Below, piece by piece: positions 27,493 to 39,540 of a stretch of DNA of 64,000 bases. Position 1 is the first letter of the stretch. The number at the start of each line of letters is the position of its first letter. Below the pieces are notes generated by a model. It was not told where the DNA came from. It saw only the letters and a program-made list of their open reading frames with translations, and did no database searches. Origin of the DNA: Archegozetes longisetosus (Eukaryota; Arthropoda; Arachnida; Sarcoptiformes; Trhypochthoniidae); NCBI GenBank assembly GCA_018873245.2, contig JAEMBT020000006.1, positions 1,677,855 to 1,741,854 on the forward strand, written 5' to 3'. Made by a program: the position numbers and the translations under genes.

Positions 27493-28414
27493 GTGTATAG
27501 TCATTGACAAAACCCCCTCCATCAGTTTATAAAAGGTTTATACCCTAAGCTTCAATGAATTTTCATGAAATTTTTTTAGTGAAGGGTATGTTAGGACCGA
27601 CCTTTGACCTGAAACGAGTGATCTGACTCTAAGACGGTTACTCGTAAATTGATGTAACTCTCCCAGAGGAACTCAGCAAGAATTTTAAAATTCTGATGCA
27701 AGAAATCAGTACTTGACTAAAAATGATCAGATATGTGTATTTTTGTTTAGTTCTGAAGCGACTAACTTTCAGACTATAGGGTCTGAAATCCGAAAAATCT
27801 CATATTTCAAGGGATCATAACTTTTTAACTACAATGAATTAAATCGTGAAACCAATTGCAAATTAAAATAAATTATTCATATTATCCAGGTTTATTGCTA
27901 AATTTATCTCTAATGTATGTTCTCATCAATATTTGTTTGAATAAGATATGATTTTATTTAGAATTTTGAATAGTGAGGAATGGCTTCAACAAATCTAGAC
28001 TCCAACATTTTATGTAATTGAAAATTTATTATGGTTAAATTTAATTCGCAACCGGTTTCACGATTTAATTCATTGTAGTTAAAGAGTTATGATCCCTTGA
28101 AATATGAGATTTTTCGGATTTCAGACCCTATAGTCTGAAAGTTAGTCGCTTCAGAACTAAACAAAAATACACATATCTGATCATTTTTAGTCAAGTACTG
28201 ATTTCTTGCATCAGAATTTTAAAATTCTTGCTGAGTTCCTCTGGGAGAGTTACATCAATTTACGAGTAACCGTCTTAGAGTCAGATCACTCGTTTCAGGT
28301 CAAAGGTCGGTCCTAACATACCCTTCACTAAAAAAATTTCATGAAAATTCATTAAAGCTTAGGGTATAAACCTTTTATAAACTGATGGAGAGGGTTTTGT
28401 CAATGACCGTACAC
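27493..28414. mobile_element. Foldback element with about 375-bp near-perfect inverted arms
   Basis: Arms at about 27493-27867 and 28041-28414 are inverted copies with only a handful of mismatches, separated by a 173-bp unique centre. The first bases are GTGTA on both ends. There is no ORF. Such long, nearly identical arms mean recent insertion or ongoing arm conversion. A clear target-site duplication was not found. Confidence 0.8.
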
Positions 28415-30500
28415 GGGATTCACTCCACACTGGGGAGAGTATAATGTTGATTTCTCTCAATGTATATATCTGAGATTTTAAGTTTTGAATCAAAAATAAT
28501 AAAGATAAAAGAGAAAGTAAATATCCCACCAATACTTCTGAAAGAATTGATCGAATTTTAATTCACTGTTCATTAGTTGAAAATTCATATTTAAATGTTA
28601 AGAGCGATGTAATTTGTTCAATTGTTCATGAAACACAGTCTGGTATCCTAATAACTATTATTGCTAAACTTCCAATTAATTTACCAGTAAGAGAAGAATA
28701 GTTTATTCAATTAAAATGCAAATAACAGAGGGGAAATAAACTACTTGAACTTAATGATAAGCCATATAACTTAAATGCTTCATTTAAAACGTAGCTAAAC
28801 GGTAGTACTGAACAAAAATATATTATTATATCATAGACAAAAGATTCTGATACTATAGTAGTTCAAAGACAATCTGTTAGAAATGGAATTTTTCACGATT
28901 TCCTAGAAACATTAAAATATTCATTGTTTGAATTAATGAGTTTATGAAAAAATGCTCCAAAGTCGAATGCGATAATTTTAGCCAAAGAAGGTGCCTAATT
29001 AGGAGAGAACTTAATCAAAGAGAATAGATGTAATATTCAAAAAATTGTTAATAAACAAAATCAGTATGTTTTAAAGAAATTATTGAATCGAGATAAAATA
29101 ACTAAACAATATTTGATCACTGAATGAAGTAATACAAAAGCTTAATTGATTGATTTTGTAAAAGAAAATAGAACCAAAGTGACAGAAAGGAGCAAAGAAA
29201 TAATTAATAAACCTTTATAATGGGAAGGATTAAAGAGACTAAGATAGTGTGAAATTGATATGAGGTAGCATCTAGTAGTTTTAAGTTATGACGCCCAACA
29301 AGAACTTAGCTGATATTCAGGGGAGAATAACTACAGCGGTATGCTGCTATTAGCCTGGTATAAAGTTTCAATTTGATATAATTACAAACAGATCACAAAA
29401 ATAGAGATAATAGCATTATAAATCAAACAAATCTAAATAAAAGTGAAAATTTTCACGAAGGTGTTAAAATATGAGGTCAATGATGTGTAATAAATTGTTA
29501 TCATGTAGTATTAACATTACATATATGACTAAAAAACAAGTTTGTCAAAAGTTAGGGTTAAAATCAGTCCCATTAATTTCATTCAAAAACATAAACTTTG
29601 ATATCCTTTTATTTTAAGAAACGGAAAACACATAGTAAGATAAAAAAAGAAATGGAAGTTATGAACCTTCAAAGTTGAAAAAAACTAAAAATTAACTAAT
29701 AATAAGTGGTAAAGCGAGTAATGAGAATGATTTCGAAAAAAATTACAAAACAGTAGACTATGAGAAAGTAGTTTTTATTTAATAAATGTCTCTAATTGAA
29801 ATATCGAATAAAGATCAATCGAAACAAATACAAAATAAAATTTTAAAATATTATCTTGAATTTAATCTACTTAATATTGGATCTAAAGCTGCTGATCATT
29901 TATACATTTAAAATAGAATTTTAAAGAAGCTAGTTATGCAACTGTTAATACTATAGAAAAAACGGATGAAGAAATTGAATTAAACGGTAATAAAATTAAC
30001 GAATTAGAAAAAGAATTACAAGATATTATCATTATGATTAACAAACAAGCTTATTTGTTGAAAAATAGTCAAGTTATCAGAAGTAACGATAAAAAGAGAG
30101 CTAAATAACGTTTATTGAATGCTCTTTCATTATCTATAAATAATGATAACAGAAAATTAATTAGACGATGCTAACAAAAAATATTTAAGTTTATTAAACC
30201 AAGTTTAATCAATTTTGCTTTTACATTTCACTAATTGTGATTGTTTTTCCTTCTACACTGTTTCCAGTCTTTATTTATCTCAAATAATTATTAAACATTT
30301 CTTCACTCATATATTTACAGATAGAACTCGGTTTTGCTTCCTGTAATAAACACTAAACCCTTTTAATGACATGCTAATATACGGCATTTAACCAGCTCCA
30401 GTGACTAGGATGCATAATAGAAAACCCACCTTTTAAATGTATCAAAAGTATTATATGGTCAATCACACGGTCATTACTCCCAGTATATCAAAAATACTTT
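28415..30500. other. A-rich stretch with short coding-like remnants, unrecognised
   Basis: The plus strand is strongly A-rich. Short open stretches such as 29786-29911 (begins MSLIEISNKDQSK) and about 29925-30107 (a Glu/Lys/Asn-rich, coiled-coil-like run containing KINELEKELQD) have a coding-like look but are broken. I do not recognise a family and assign no function. Confidence 0.3.
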
Positions 30501-30529
30501 AATCGTGGGTTTGAATTTTTGGAACCTAA

Positions 30530-31680
30530 TTTTGATCATAATCTAAAATTACTAAACTTAGTTATATTGGGGTATGAAAGTTTAACGCATCCAAATAAAC
30601 TATTTTTATTTAAAATTTTAATTATGTTCTTAAAAGTAAGTATTACTTGTTTTGCTTCCATTGCATCTGCAAATAATACTAAGACATCTATATTGGATCT
30701 TGCAACAAAAGATTTTGAACAATTTTTAGGGGTACGACATGCTCTTAGATCTTGTTTAATTAGATTTGAGTGTATATGCTCTGCATCCGGGTTAACACTT
30801 TTGTTGTTTAAATTCATAGGAGAGATTAGAATTATCATTCCATTCATTAACTACTTGTCTTGAAACGAGCTTGGTCATAGAGTAAATATTTTCAGGTACT
30901 AAAGAGATATTTTAAATAATTTATTATCAATTTATATTCTGATAATACCCAGGAAGAGATTTCGTTGATTAAATGTAAAAGAGTGAATATTAGAAGCTTT
31001 TTTAGTTTGGTACATCCCTTTATATTTTCATTAGTATATTTTCAATGTTATCTTTATGTAATTCAATAACATATACTCATTTCTTAATGTTATATAAACT
31101 CTTATAGGCATCAGTACATAAGATTAGTTCCGTAAGTAAATATTTGAAAAAAATTTTCGCAAATTGATTTATTATTTAAACATAATAATATCACTTTTAC
31201 TGAACTCTTAAACTTTTGATAATTTATCACATCATATAATTGTTTAATGGCATCGACTGTAGATTTGCCTTTTGTAAAGATAAACTAGTATTCTGAGATT
31301 AAATGCGGAACATAATTCACTATTCTGATATATAAGTTTGAAAAAACATTTATATACAATTTTGTTACGCAATTTCGCGATAATTATTAGAATCACTTCT
31401 GCTATCTCTGCCTTTTTATAAATTGTATATATAACTTTTTCCAATCGCTAGGAATACAGTGATCGGTTAAACAACTATTAAATAACTTTGTCCAATAAGG
31501 TGACAAAGGATATAGTATTCCTGATATGCTCATAGTACGCTGAGTGGGGTCCACACGCTTTCCTGGTTGGTGTACTTGATATGACTATTATTACATCTTC
31601 CTCTGAGAATAATTGATACCAACATCTATATAATAAATAGCAGATATGTGTATGTTTTTTTCTTGCGTGCATTCTTCATA
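30530..31680 (-). mobile_element. Second LINE remnant (reverse-transcriptase fingers)
   Basis: On the minus strand 31680-31480 reads FSEEDVIIVISSTPTRKACG, which matches the start of LINE reverse transcriptases (conserved KAxGxD). It is followed by a VIYTIYKK block at 31440-31410 that matches the W-K-x-P-I-x-K region. Several frame breaks follow. A minus-strand ORF at 30847-30536 lies beyond it; I cannot place that within a reverse transcriptase, so the 3' limit is uncertain. Confidence 0.55.
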
Positions 31681-31772
31681 CACGAACAAATTACATATTC
31701 ATAATCAGCATGACCAGAAGGTGCAGCACTACCATTCGTTTTTCAAAGGAGATAAGAAAATAATTATGCTGT

Positions 31773-31845
31773 TACAGGGACTCGAACCTACAACGTAGTG
31801 GTAAAAAATATTAGATTAGCACTTAACCACTTCCACTAATTTCCA
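31773..31845 (-). repeat. tRNA-like sequence (A- and B-box), probably SINE head
   Basis: On the minus strand GTGGTTAAGTGCTAATCT followed 30 bp later by GGTTCGAGTCC gives a good A-box and a perfect B-box. The expected acceptor stem does not pair, so I call it a tRNA-Ser-like relic. It ends just outside the Tc1-like element that starts at 31859. Confidence 0.5.
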
Positions 31846-31858
31846 TTTGACGAACTTA

Positions 31859-34800
31859 CCCAAAATGAAAAGAATGTGGAAACACTGAAAAAAAATCTAA
31901 ATTTGAGACTTTGAAGTCAAATAAGTTTGTCATCTCTGAACCGATTTTAATCAAGTTAGGTTTATTTTGAATATTATTTATCGATTTTTAATTTAATAAA
32001 AATAGATATTGAACTTAATTGGAGGGTTCGTAATAAGTTGGGATCAAACAAAAAATGTTTTCGAAGCGGCAATAAATGAGTGAACGTTTTGGAAAAATGA
32101 AGAAAAAGTGTTAATCTAGAGATTAAGAAAGTGTTGCCTCCTTTTGCATCAATGACTTTCTGCAGTCGCTTCGGTATGCTGTCCACAATATTATCGATGT
32201 ACTCCTGAGGAATGGTCTTCCAAACATCAAAAAGTGATTTTCTAAAGACTCCGATGTCTTCCCGAGCAGACTTTGGCACCGATTTGTCCAAATAGTCCCA
32301 AAGATATTCAATGGGGTTGAGGTCTGGGCTCTGTGGCGGCCATTTGAGGGTTTCGACGTTGGGATCGACTGGAGGAGAGGACAAGAGGCATAACGCTCTC
32401 TACCCCATTGACCCCTACACATTCTTAAGCTACTCGTCGAGACGAATAAAATGGTAACCTACTCGGAGCTCTAGGGCCTAAGGGGACAAAGTTGGGTCTG
32501 GGTCCCATCCCTAGGATCCTAGACCCACCAATATAAATATCGTTAGATTCAACTCGATTGGACGAGTTCATCGATACCTCACTTGGTCACCATCCGCTGA
32601 CCTGGCCAAGTTGACCACTAGATACTGTTACTCATCTCTATACTGTACTTCTTTAAAGTCGTAGCACACTTGTCAGCTAACGGCCGACTTAGCCTAAGTT
32701 AGCCACTGGCGACTATGTAGCTTACCTCTGTAAAATCAGAAGTCAATATGGGATTAGGTCAAATTTGGTACCTTAGGTACTTTAATTAAGTCAAAACAAC
32801 AAAGGGCTTAAGTCCCTAAGGACTTATCCTCGGGTCACCATATTTCATATTTAGATAGGAATATCACGCCTTTCATGGCATGTGGTCGGACGTGCTAGGT
32901 AGACGGGTAGACCTCCAAAAAATGTGTAATTTTTTAATTGATTGAAGTTAGAGATACTTAATGCTGACCATAGTTCCAATCAGTAGTCCACAGTCCTAAC
33001 CATAGTTCAATAGTCCCATTTATGAATGAAATAATCGATGTCCATTTTTGGATAACAATTAAATTGAAAGATCGGATGAACTTTAGCTTTATTATTGTAA
33101 TAGGAAAGCCATTCCCTAATCTGCGTCATGAAGAGGTTTTTAGCTGGACCTGGGGTTGCAAGTGGGGTATCGATGAACTTGTCTAATCGAGCTGAGTCCA
33201 ATGGTATGTATGTGACAGACCTAGGGCGTGTCATTAGAGACCTAGGCCTTACACTATATTATAGCTGGGTCCTAGAGTCCTAGGGTCCTAAGTAGGGTAT
33301 CGATGAACTCGTCTAATCGAGTTGAATCTAACGGTATATATGGTGAGTCTAGGACACTAGGGACGGGACCTAAACCCAACTTTGTCCCTTTAGGCTCTAG
33401 GGCCCCGAGTAGAGTACCATTTGATTCGTCTCGACGAGTAGCTTAAGGATATATAGGGATCAATGGGGGTAGAGAGCATTATACCCCTTATCCTCCTCTC
33501 CTCCAGTCGACCCCGACATTGTTTTCGACGATCCATTTCTTAGCCAAACAAGAGGTATGTTTAAGATAGTTATTAGATTTAAATATAAAGTCTTCCTTAA
33601 TTCCCAATTCTTCGGCCGATTGAAACAAATTCTTGTTCAGAATATCAACGTAGACTTTTGCGTCCATTGTGGACGGAATATCAGTAATACATCTGACACC
33701 GGAAGCCAAAAAACATCCCCAAACCAGTATTGACTTCTGGTGTTTTGTGGTCGGGTTTATTGTGGATCCTGTAGACCTTCCTCTCTTTTCTTGAAGACTC
33801 TGACCCGTCTTTTCGAGTTCTTGAGTTCAAACTTAGACTCATCATACAATAAAACTCTTCGCCAATAAGACAATGGCATCTTTTTGTACTTCACAGCAAA
33901 TGTCAGTCTATTGATTCGATTCTGCTCACTAATCATAGGTTTTTTAGTAGCGAATCCACTAAAGAATTTGTTTTCCTTTATTCTGTTTCTAATTGTTCGA
34001 ACAGACACTGACTCTTTAGGTGTATGGACCTGATCCCGAACCTCATCAGCGGTTAGTTTTCGGTCTTTACTTACCAAACTATTGATTAACCGATCAGTGC
34101 GTCGAGAGATAGAACACTTTCGCTCACTTTGGTACAGATTTTGAGCAGTTCCGAAGGTCTTAATCTTCTCAATTGTCTTCCAACCCCCGATTTAGTGCAA
34201 CCGAAGTGGTCAGCGATTGTTTGCTAAGACATCTTATCTTCAACTCTCATTTTATACATTAAGAGTCGTTCAGACTCTGAGAACTCGCCATAGAGTACAT
34301 TGTTTGGATCAATTGGTGATAATAATTAGTATTTAATTATAAGATAATAACCTTATCTTACACTATAAAAAATTTTGTCCAATATCACTTTAAAGTGCTT
34401 AAGAGTGCACTTAAAAGTGGAAGAACTTTTTAAATACATTTAAATACTTTAAGTACAATAAAGTGAATTTATTGAACATTAATATGCATGAATAGCAACA
34501 ATAGAGTTTTAAAAAACTGAATACTGTATATTAGGGTACTTAATTAAACTACTTTATCATAATTTGGTTTTAGTACTTTGATTCCTCGAAATGTTCAAGT
34601 AAGCGACATTTTAAAGTACTATAAGCATAAAAACATTTTTAGAGTGTAATATTCAAAGCTTTTCGAACACAACTACACATCGATTCGAGCACAAACTGCG
34701 CAATTTGTAAGAGTTAACTCAGTTATTGCCGCTAAAAAATAGGTATTGATTTACCTAATCTTTAATTCTGACCAAGGTTTTAGTCCGATATCGTAGTTTT

Positions 34801-34939
34801 TTATATCATTTTAAAGACGATAAATAATATTTAAAATAAGCCTTAATTGATTAAAATCTGTTCAGAGATGACAAACTTATCTAACTTCAACGTCTCAACT
34901 TTAAATTTTTTCAACGTTTCCACATTTTTTCATTTCGTG
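31859..34939 (-). mobile_element. Tc1/mariner-type transposon, interrupted and inactive
   Basis: Terminal inverted repeats of about 115 bp (31859-31979 and 34825-34939) are flanked by TA dinucleotides (31857-31858, 34940-34941). A transposase is read on the minus strand. It has a degenerate helix-turn-helix part near 34290-34130, a YDESKFEL block with the first catalytic Asp near 33840, KHTSCLAKKW near 33560, then WPPQSPDLNPIEYLWD with the Glu near 32300. The second catalytic Asp of the usual QQDNxPxH motif reads KSNN, so it is lost. The gene is split by a separate element (32359-33522), and the N-terminal part has a stop codon. Confidence 0.88.
32359..33522. mobile_element. hAT-like non-autonomous element inserted in the Tc1-like transposase
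   Basis: The 8-bp sequence TTTCGACG occurs on both sides (32351-32358 and 33523-33530). Removing the insert and one copy joins the transposase as ...KKWIVETLKWPP.... The element has long imperfect inverted ends of about 170 bp sharing TCGACTGGAGGAGAGG and CTACTCGTCGAGACGAAT, with repeated subterminal blocks such as GGGTATCGATGAAC at 33175 and 33298. It has no ORF. The 8-bp duplication suggests the hAT superfamily, by inference. Confidence 0.8.
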
Positions 34940-34941
34940 TA

Positions 34942-35713
34942 TTTTAGAGTCAATATTACAGCATTTTAGATTAAAAAAATATTGCCACCTAAAAAATGAA
35001 TTGAACTCTTATAATAAATAAAAATTATCAAAATTATAAATAAAATCAAAGCTTCCAAATTAATCGCAATCACTAAATTTTAAACTCATGAATATAACAA
35101 TCCAAATAATTCGAAGCCTCCTAAGCAAAATTTACGCTTTACAAATAAAAACGCTCTAAATATAGATTAGGAGTCCTTAAAATTAGTTACTAAAAAACAA
35201 GCTGACAAAAATCTTATTGACGATTAAATCATTTAAAATAATTTTATTAATTATGAATTATTCATTTTGCCACTGAGGAAAAAAGAATTAGCATACTCAT
35301 TGACAAAACTTTTAAAAGATCGCAGCGTTTTACACATAGATTAGAAACTCGAAGTCCTCGAAGAGACTTCAATAGATTCGAAATAGCCATTAGTTGCCTC
35401 TCGCAGGTCATCTGATATCGAAATGGTCATCGTTTATCTCCCGTAGATTATCTGAAATGAAAATGACCTTCGGTTACTTCCTGTAGGTCGTCTGACAAGG
35501 TATTTTCACGTTGTATCAGAAATGTTTTGGGAAATGATAAGGTTAATAGCAAAAACATAAAAACGAACAAAATAATTAAATAACTTTCAAAATATCGACT
35601 ATACTTTAGCTGCATTTTAAAATATTGACTAGATTTAAATAACATCGAATAGAAACTTTAGGGCAACTTCATATAATTTTCTTATAAACATAGAAATATA
35701 TGTAAAGTATATG
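34942..35713. other. AT-rich spacer between two Tc1-like elements
   Basis: No gene recognised. A short imperfect tandem at 35405-35500 repeats a block around TGAAATGGTCAT / TGAAATGACC. Confidence 0.35.
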
Positions 35714-35715
35714 TA

Positions 35716-36447
35716 TACGCTAAGTGCAAAAATATTCGTACTGCGCGGGTTTTATGTAAAACTTTAATTAAAGAAAATATACAATAGATATAAACATAAA
35801 ACTTTCACAAAATTAATAAGGAGGTAATTCTCTATAAAAACGAGTTTTAAATGCATAAAATCGAGCATGTTAGAGATAATCTATTTGTGTTTATACTTTG
35901 CTTGAAAATTAGTTTAAAAGACAAAAGAATTTGTCTCAAGATTCTCTATGATAACGGTGTTCGTGATACGCAAGAATTACATAGAATAACCAACATACCT
36001 AAATCTACAATTCGTGACAATTTAAAACGATTTGCTCAAGGAAGAGGCATTGATAATGCTAAAGGCGCAGGAAGTCCAAGAAAGCTTACTGGAAATGATA
36101 TGGGAAGGATAATGCAACTCGCATATCACCATCCAAAATGGACAACTTGACGATGAAGAAAATCATTGAGCAAGAAGATCCAGTTGGTTTGGAAGCATTT
36201 AAGCGATTAGTTTTGGAAGCATGGGCAAATATTGGTCACTCAACATTGGAGTCATTTATCAATTCAATGCCACAGCGATTAGAAAATGTTATAGCAGCTA
36301 AAGGGTTATCAATTAGACATTAAAATTGGGAAATTATGATAAAAGAAATTATGAATAAAATATTCGAGAAGGAATTTTCAATTTTCGTCACTTAGCCTTA
36401 TATTAATTTACCAAAAACTAAACACGGATATTTTTGCACTAAGCATA
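35716..36447 (+). mobile_element. Internally deleted Tc1-like element
   Basis: Inverted ends containing GCTAAGTGCAAAAATAT / GCTTAGTGCAAAAATAT lie at 35719-35735 and 36428-36444, next to TA-rich flanks. The plus strand encodes the N-terminal helix-turn-helix of a transposase (35911-36140; includes NIPKSTIRDNLKRF). This is joined out of frame to the C-terminal end only (36180-36320; includes ESFINSMPQRLENVIAAKG). The whole catalytic core is missing, so it is a classic deletion derivative. It differs from the element at 31859-34939 in both ends and coding sequence. Confidence 0.82.
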
Positions 36448-36494
36448 TGTATGTAATTTTGTTTTTTTTTATTTTGATGTTGACATCGTATTGG

Positions 36495-37026
36495 GTCACT
36501 AGAAAAATCTTCGCCTTTGATATGAAAAAATCATTTTTATTTAAATTTTTTACATAAAATTTAAAATAATCCTCCTGAACACGAATGCACCGCCTCATCA
36601 AGTTCTGCCGTTTGACACAAGCCTGGCGCCACTCTTCCGAAGTAATGCCGTCAAACAATTCTCTCTCTAGCCCGATCGATCTCTTCTTCACAGTTGAAGC
36701 GGTATCCCCTTAAGCTTATCTTCAATTTCTTCACTGAAGAGTATGAAACGGAATTTGGTCCCAATGCCGAACAGGGTTGATTTCGTCGGTGGTATCTTTG
36801 GCACTCGCATTCCTGAAAAAAAGGTAATCAAAGTTCGATTATCTCGAGAACCGAACTCAGTTTGTTTTTCAGACAACTTGTTTAAAAAAAATCATAAAAT
36901 GTAAAAAATCCAATAAAAGTTATGAAATTTTTTGCGTGCTCTTTGAAACGGTTATATTTTAACAAAAACATTGAAAATGATTTTTATTCCACTTATATAC
37001 CCTAGGGCAAAGACTTTTCTAGTGAC
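36495..37026 (-). mobile_element. DNA-transposon remnant with 21-bp inverted ends
   Basis: GTCACTAGAAAA starts both ends (36495-36515 and, inverted, 37006-37026; two mismatches in 21). The minus strand holds broken coding sequence from about 36876 to 36540, including DGITSEEWRQACVKRQN. This resembles the C-terminal region of IS630/Tc1/mariner-superfamily transposases but is not assignable with confidence. Confidence 0.6.
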
Positions 37027-37167
37027 TAAATATTAAAATTATTTTTTGGTTTTTATATCAGAATCGTCGCATGAAGTTGGAATGAGTTCAACTCCTTAGA
37101 AGACGAGCGATGATCGCAGCATGACAATCATCATAGATTGCAAGCGACGTATTGCACGGCTGTGAAT

Positions 37168-37437
37168 GGGTCCGGCTCTGTTCAACCGACAAGTTTTTTT
37201 ATAAAATTCGTAAAATTTTCCATTTATTTCGATTTCAATTTATTGTATCATGTTATGTTAGTTTATTATATTAGTTTATTTTATGCTACGTTAGGATAGG
37301 TTGCTATGTTTATTAGGCTAGGTTACTTTATAATTGATTGCAAATAAAAACCCTTAATTCATTTTTAAAATGTCGGTAGATAGGTTCTCTGTGAATAGGT
37401 TTCGGTGAACAGGCTGTCAGTGAACAGAGTCGGACCC
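37168..37437. mobile_element. 270-bp MITE with 17-bp inverted ends
   Basis: GGGTCCGGCTCTGTTCA at 37168-37184 is matched inverted at 37421-37437 with one mismatch. Inside the right end, short GTGAACAGG-like units repeat three times. The middle has a TTAGG-containing AT-rich tract (37300-37325). No ORF. Confidence 0.65.
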
Positions 37438-38056
37438 GCTGTGGATCCGACTTAAGTCATAAATTAATAATTATAAGATGAAGGGCTGTGGCGTCAAATT
37501 TTGCTCATAATCAAATTGGCTTCACTGAAATTTTACAACTAAAAGTGTTTTAAATGATTGTTGGGTAAACAATGGAGATGATCTTTCCAAATTATGCAAT
37601 ATATTTTGGTTGCCTAATTTACGCATAAACTGTGAATTTAAGATTTTATTTCCATATAATAAACTTTTAAACTGTAAAACTGCATCATAAAAGTCATCAA
37701 ATCAAAATTTGTTTCTAGAAATTAATATGATCGTACTAAATCATAATGTTTTCTTACGAAAAGTTTTAAAATTTTTCCTAATTTTTATTGAGTGGCATAA
37801 CCATTTTTCTTACAAAAAATTCAGAACAGTTAAATAATAGATAAAACTCTCTTTGAGAACTTAGCATTTTTGCATTTTGAGTGACTTCAACTTTGAAGCT
37901 GCAATCTCGCAGAGTCTATTACCATAAATTATGTTATTTCAATACTATATACAGTATATGTATACGAAAAACAGAATTGCTTTCAGTTTTTATAAACATT
38001 AAAATCGAATCAATAAATGCTTTAATGAAATAAATAATCTCTTAGTTATTTTAAAA
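37438..38056. other. Upstream region of the orphan ORF
   Basis: AT-rich with no repeat or exon recognised. It presumably holds the promoter and 5' UTR of the 38057 gene if that gene is real. Confidence 0.35.
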
Positions 38057-38629
38057 ATGAATTATTCATTTGAATCTGAAGCACAACAAGTACCACAAAC
38101 TCCAGAATTAATTATCCCTAATCTTTATTCGCAACCAATAGTTCCATCGGTTGAGTTGTCTTCGAATTGTTCATCAAATCATTTAATAATTAATACAAAT
38201 ATTACTAATGAAAGAGTCTTTCATTCAATTGACGATCAAATTGTCCCTCAAACTGAATCGACTGATAGTTCGACTACTTCTTCAGAAACTGACAATCCGA
38301 TTATGAATAAAATGAGTCCTATTTTGAAGAATGACTTGAAGACTGACACTCATTCGCCACATTGTTCCGATTCTTCAAATTGTTCGATGAGTTCTCTTTT
38401 GATTAATTGGCCAAAAGCTCGACCTCAATCTCGTCACGTTTTAGTTCAAAGTCCAGACAAGTGTTTATCTATTCGTGTTAAACGAAAATTCATTTCTAAT
38501 AATTCTGATAACAATTCAATGTCTGTTAAAAAGAAAATTAAAATATTTTACAACGAATTTAATGACAATATATCTGAGTCTGTTCCACAAATTGATTTCT
38601 TCGATATCGAAAAAAATATTTTCGGCTAA
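38057..38629 (+). CDS. Orphan 190-residue Ser/Asn/Thr-rich protein
   Basis: A single-exon ORF of 190 residues starting MNYSFESEAQQ. The first 115 residues are low-complexity and rich in Ser, Asn, Thr and Pro. A more conserved-looking basic block follows (LINWPKARPQSRHVL, then SIRVKRKF and KKKIKIFYNEF, about 121-165). The tail is acidic-aromatic (VPQIDFFDIEKNIFG). The KR-rich segments could be nuclear-localisation signals. There is no signal peptide or membrane segment, and no domain I recognise. A 190-codon ORF is unlikely by chance in DNA this AT-rich, and codon use resembles the neighbouring OMA1 gene. It may be an intronless gene or the last exon of a longer one. Confidence 0.6.
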   Translation: MNYSFESEAQQVPQTPELIIPNLYSQPIVPSVELSSNCSSNHLIINTNITNERVFHSIDDQIVPQTESTDSSTTSSETDNPIMNKMSPILKNDLKTDTHSPHCSDSSNCSMSSLLINWPKARPQSRHVLVQSPDKCLSIRVKRKFISNNSDNNSMSVKKKIKIFYNEFNDNISESVPQIDFFDIEKNIFG

Positions 38630-39540
38630 TTATAAAAGTTTTTCACAACTGTGTCGTATTTAAATCTTAGTTTCGCTTTAATTTGTTTATATTATGAATA
38701 ACACCTTTATTTCTTAACTATTTTGTTGTAATTCATAACAAGTCTCTAAAAAAGTTATTATTTGTTTAATTTTAGGCATAAGTCAAATATTAAATTTAAT
38801 TAAAATCATAAGAATTTGTAAATACAATGCTTGAACAAACTTTTTATTAATTTATCCTTCGAAGTCTGTAATCATTGAAAGAATAATAGTTCTAATGCTA
38901 ATGATTGTCTAATGAATGAATTGTTAGTGCTTCTGCAACTGTTTTTAAGATTTTTCCATAACTGCTTGATTAGGTATGTAGTCTAAAAGATTTTTACTGA
39001 AAATATCAGTGGAAATTAGTTAAAAGATTTTGCCAAAAAGATAAATACTTGTATGAACCATTGACTGCCAGCGCTCATGAACTTTTTGGATATACTTTCG
39101 TATAATCTTCAAACTTAATTTTGAGTTCGGTCTAATGAGAAAAGCTAGAAATTACTTCAAATAAAAAAATTGTTTTGGATTAAATTAATGTCAAAGTAAA
39201 TAAACAAAATGTTAGAAAAATTAGTATTTAAGTTAAACTTCATTTATCTGTTTCATATGTCTCACTGTTTGAAACAATAACTTAAAAACTGATCAAGATT
39301 TTTCAGCTAAAAGCACTTTCCCAAACTTAGAACCAAAAGAAGTCAAACTTTTCCTCTGATCTCAAAAACTGTACAAAATCTATTCAAATATTACGTCTAG
39401 TCTTAACTCTGATTCGAATCACGTGCTTATTGTTTATAAACTACTTTTGAGCAAAAGTTATGAGAACGTTCAACTCAACAATAATTTAAATAATTAGAAA
39501 AATTAAAAACAACCAAATTAAATAGTAATATGCGTTAATA
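38630..39540. other. Intergenic stretch between the orphan ORF and OMA1
   Basis: AT-rich; nothing recognised beyond the expected 3' UTR of the orphan ORF and the OMA1 5' flank. Confidence 0.4.

Noticed and set aside
30519-30863. A 114-codon plus-strand ORF with hydrophobic stretches as a membrane protein gene.
   Set aside because: It overlaps a minus-strand frame of similar length next to a LINE remnant and has no recognisable features; either is likely repeat-derived or chance.
25903-31845. Two functional tRNA genes.
   Set aside because: Both have A- and B-boxes, but the acceptor stems do not pair and one anticodon loop is too short, so they are tRNA-derived relics.
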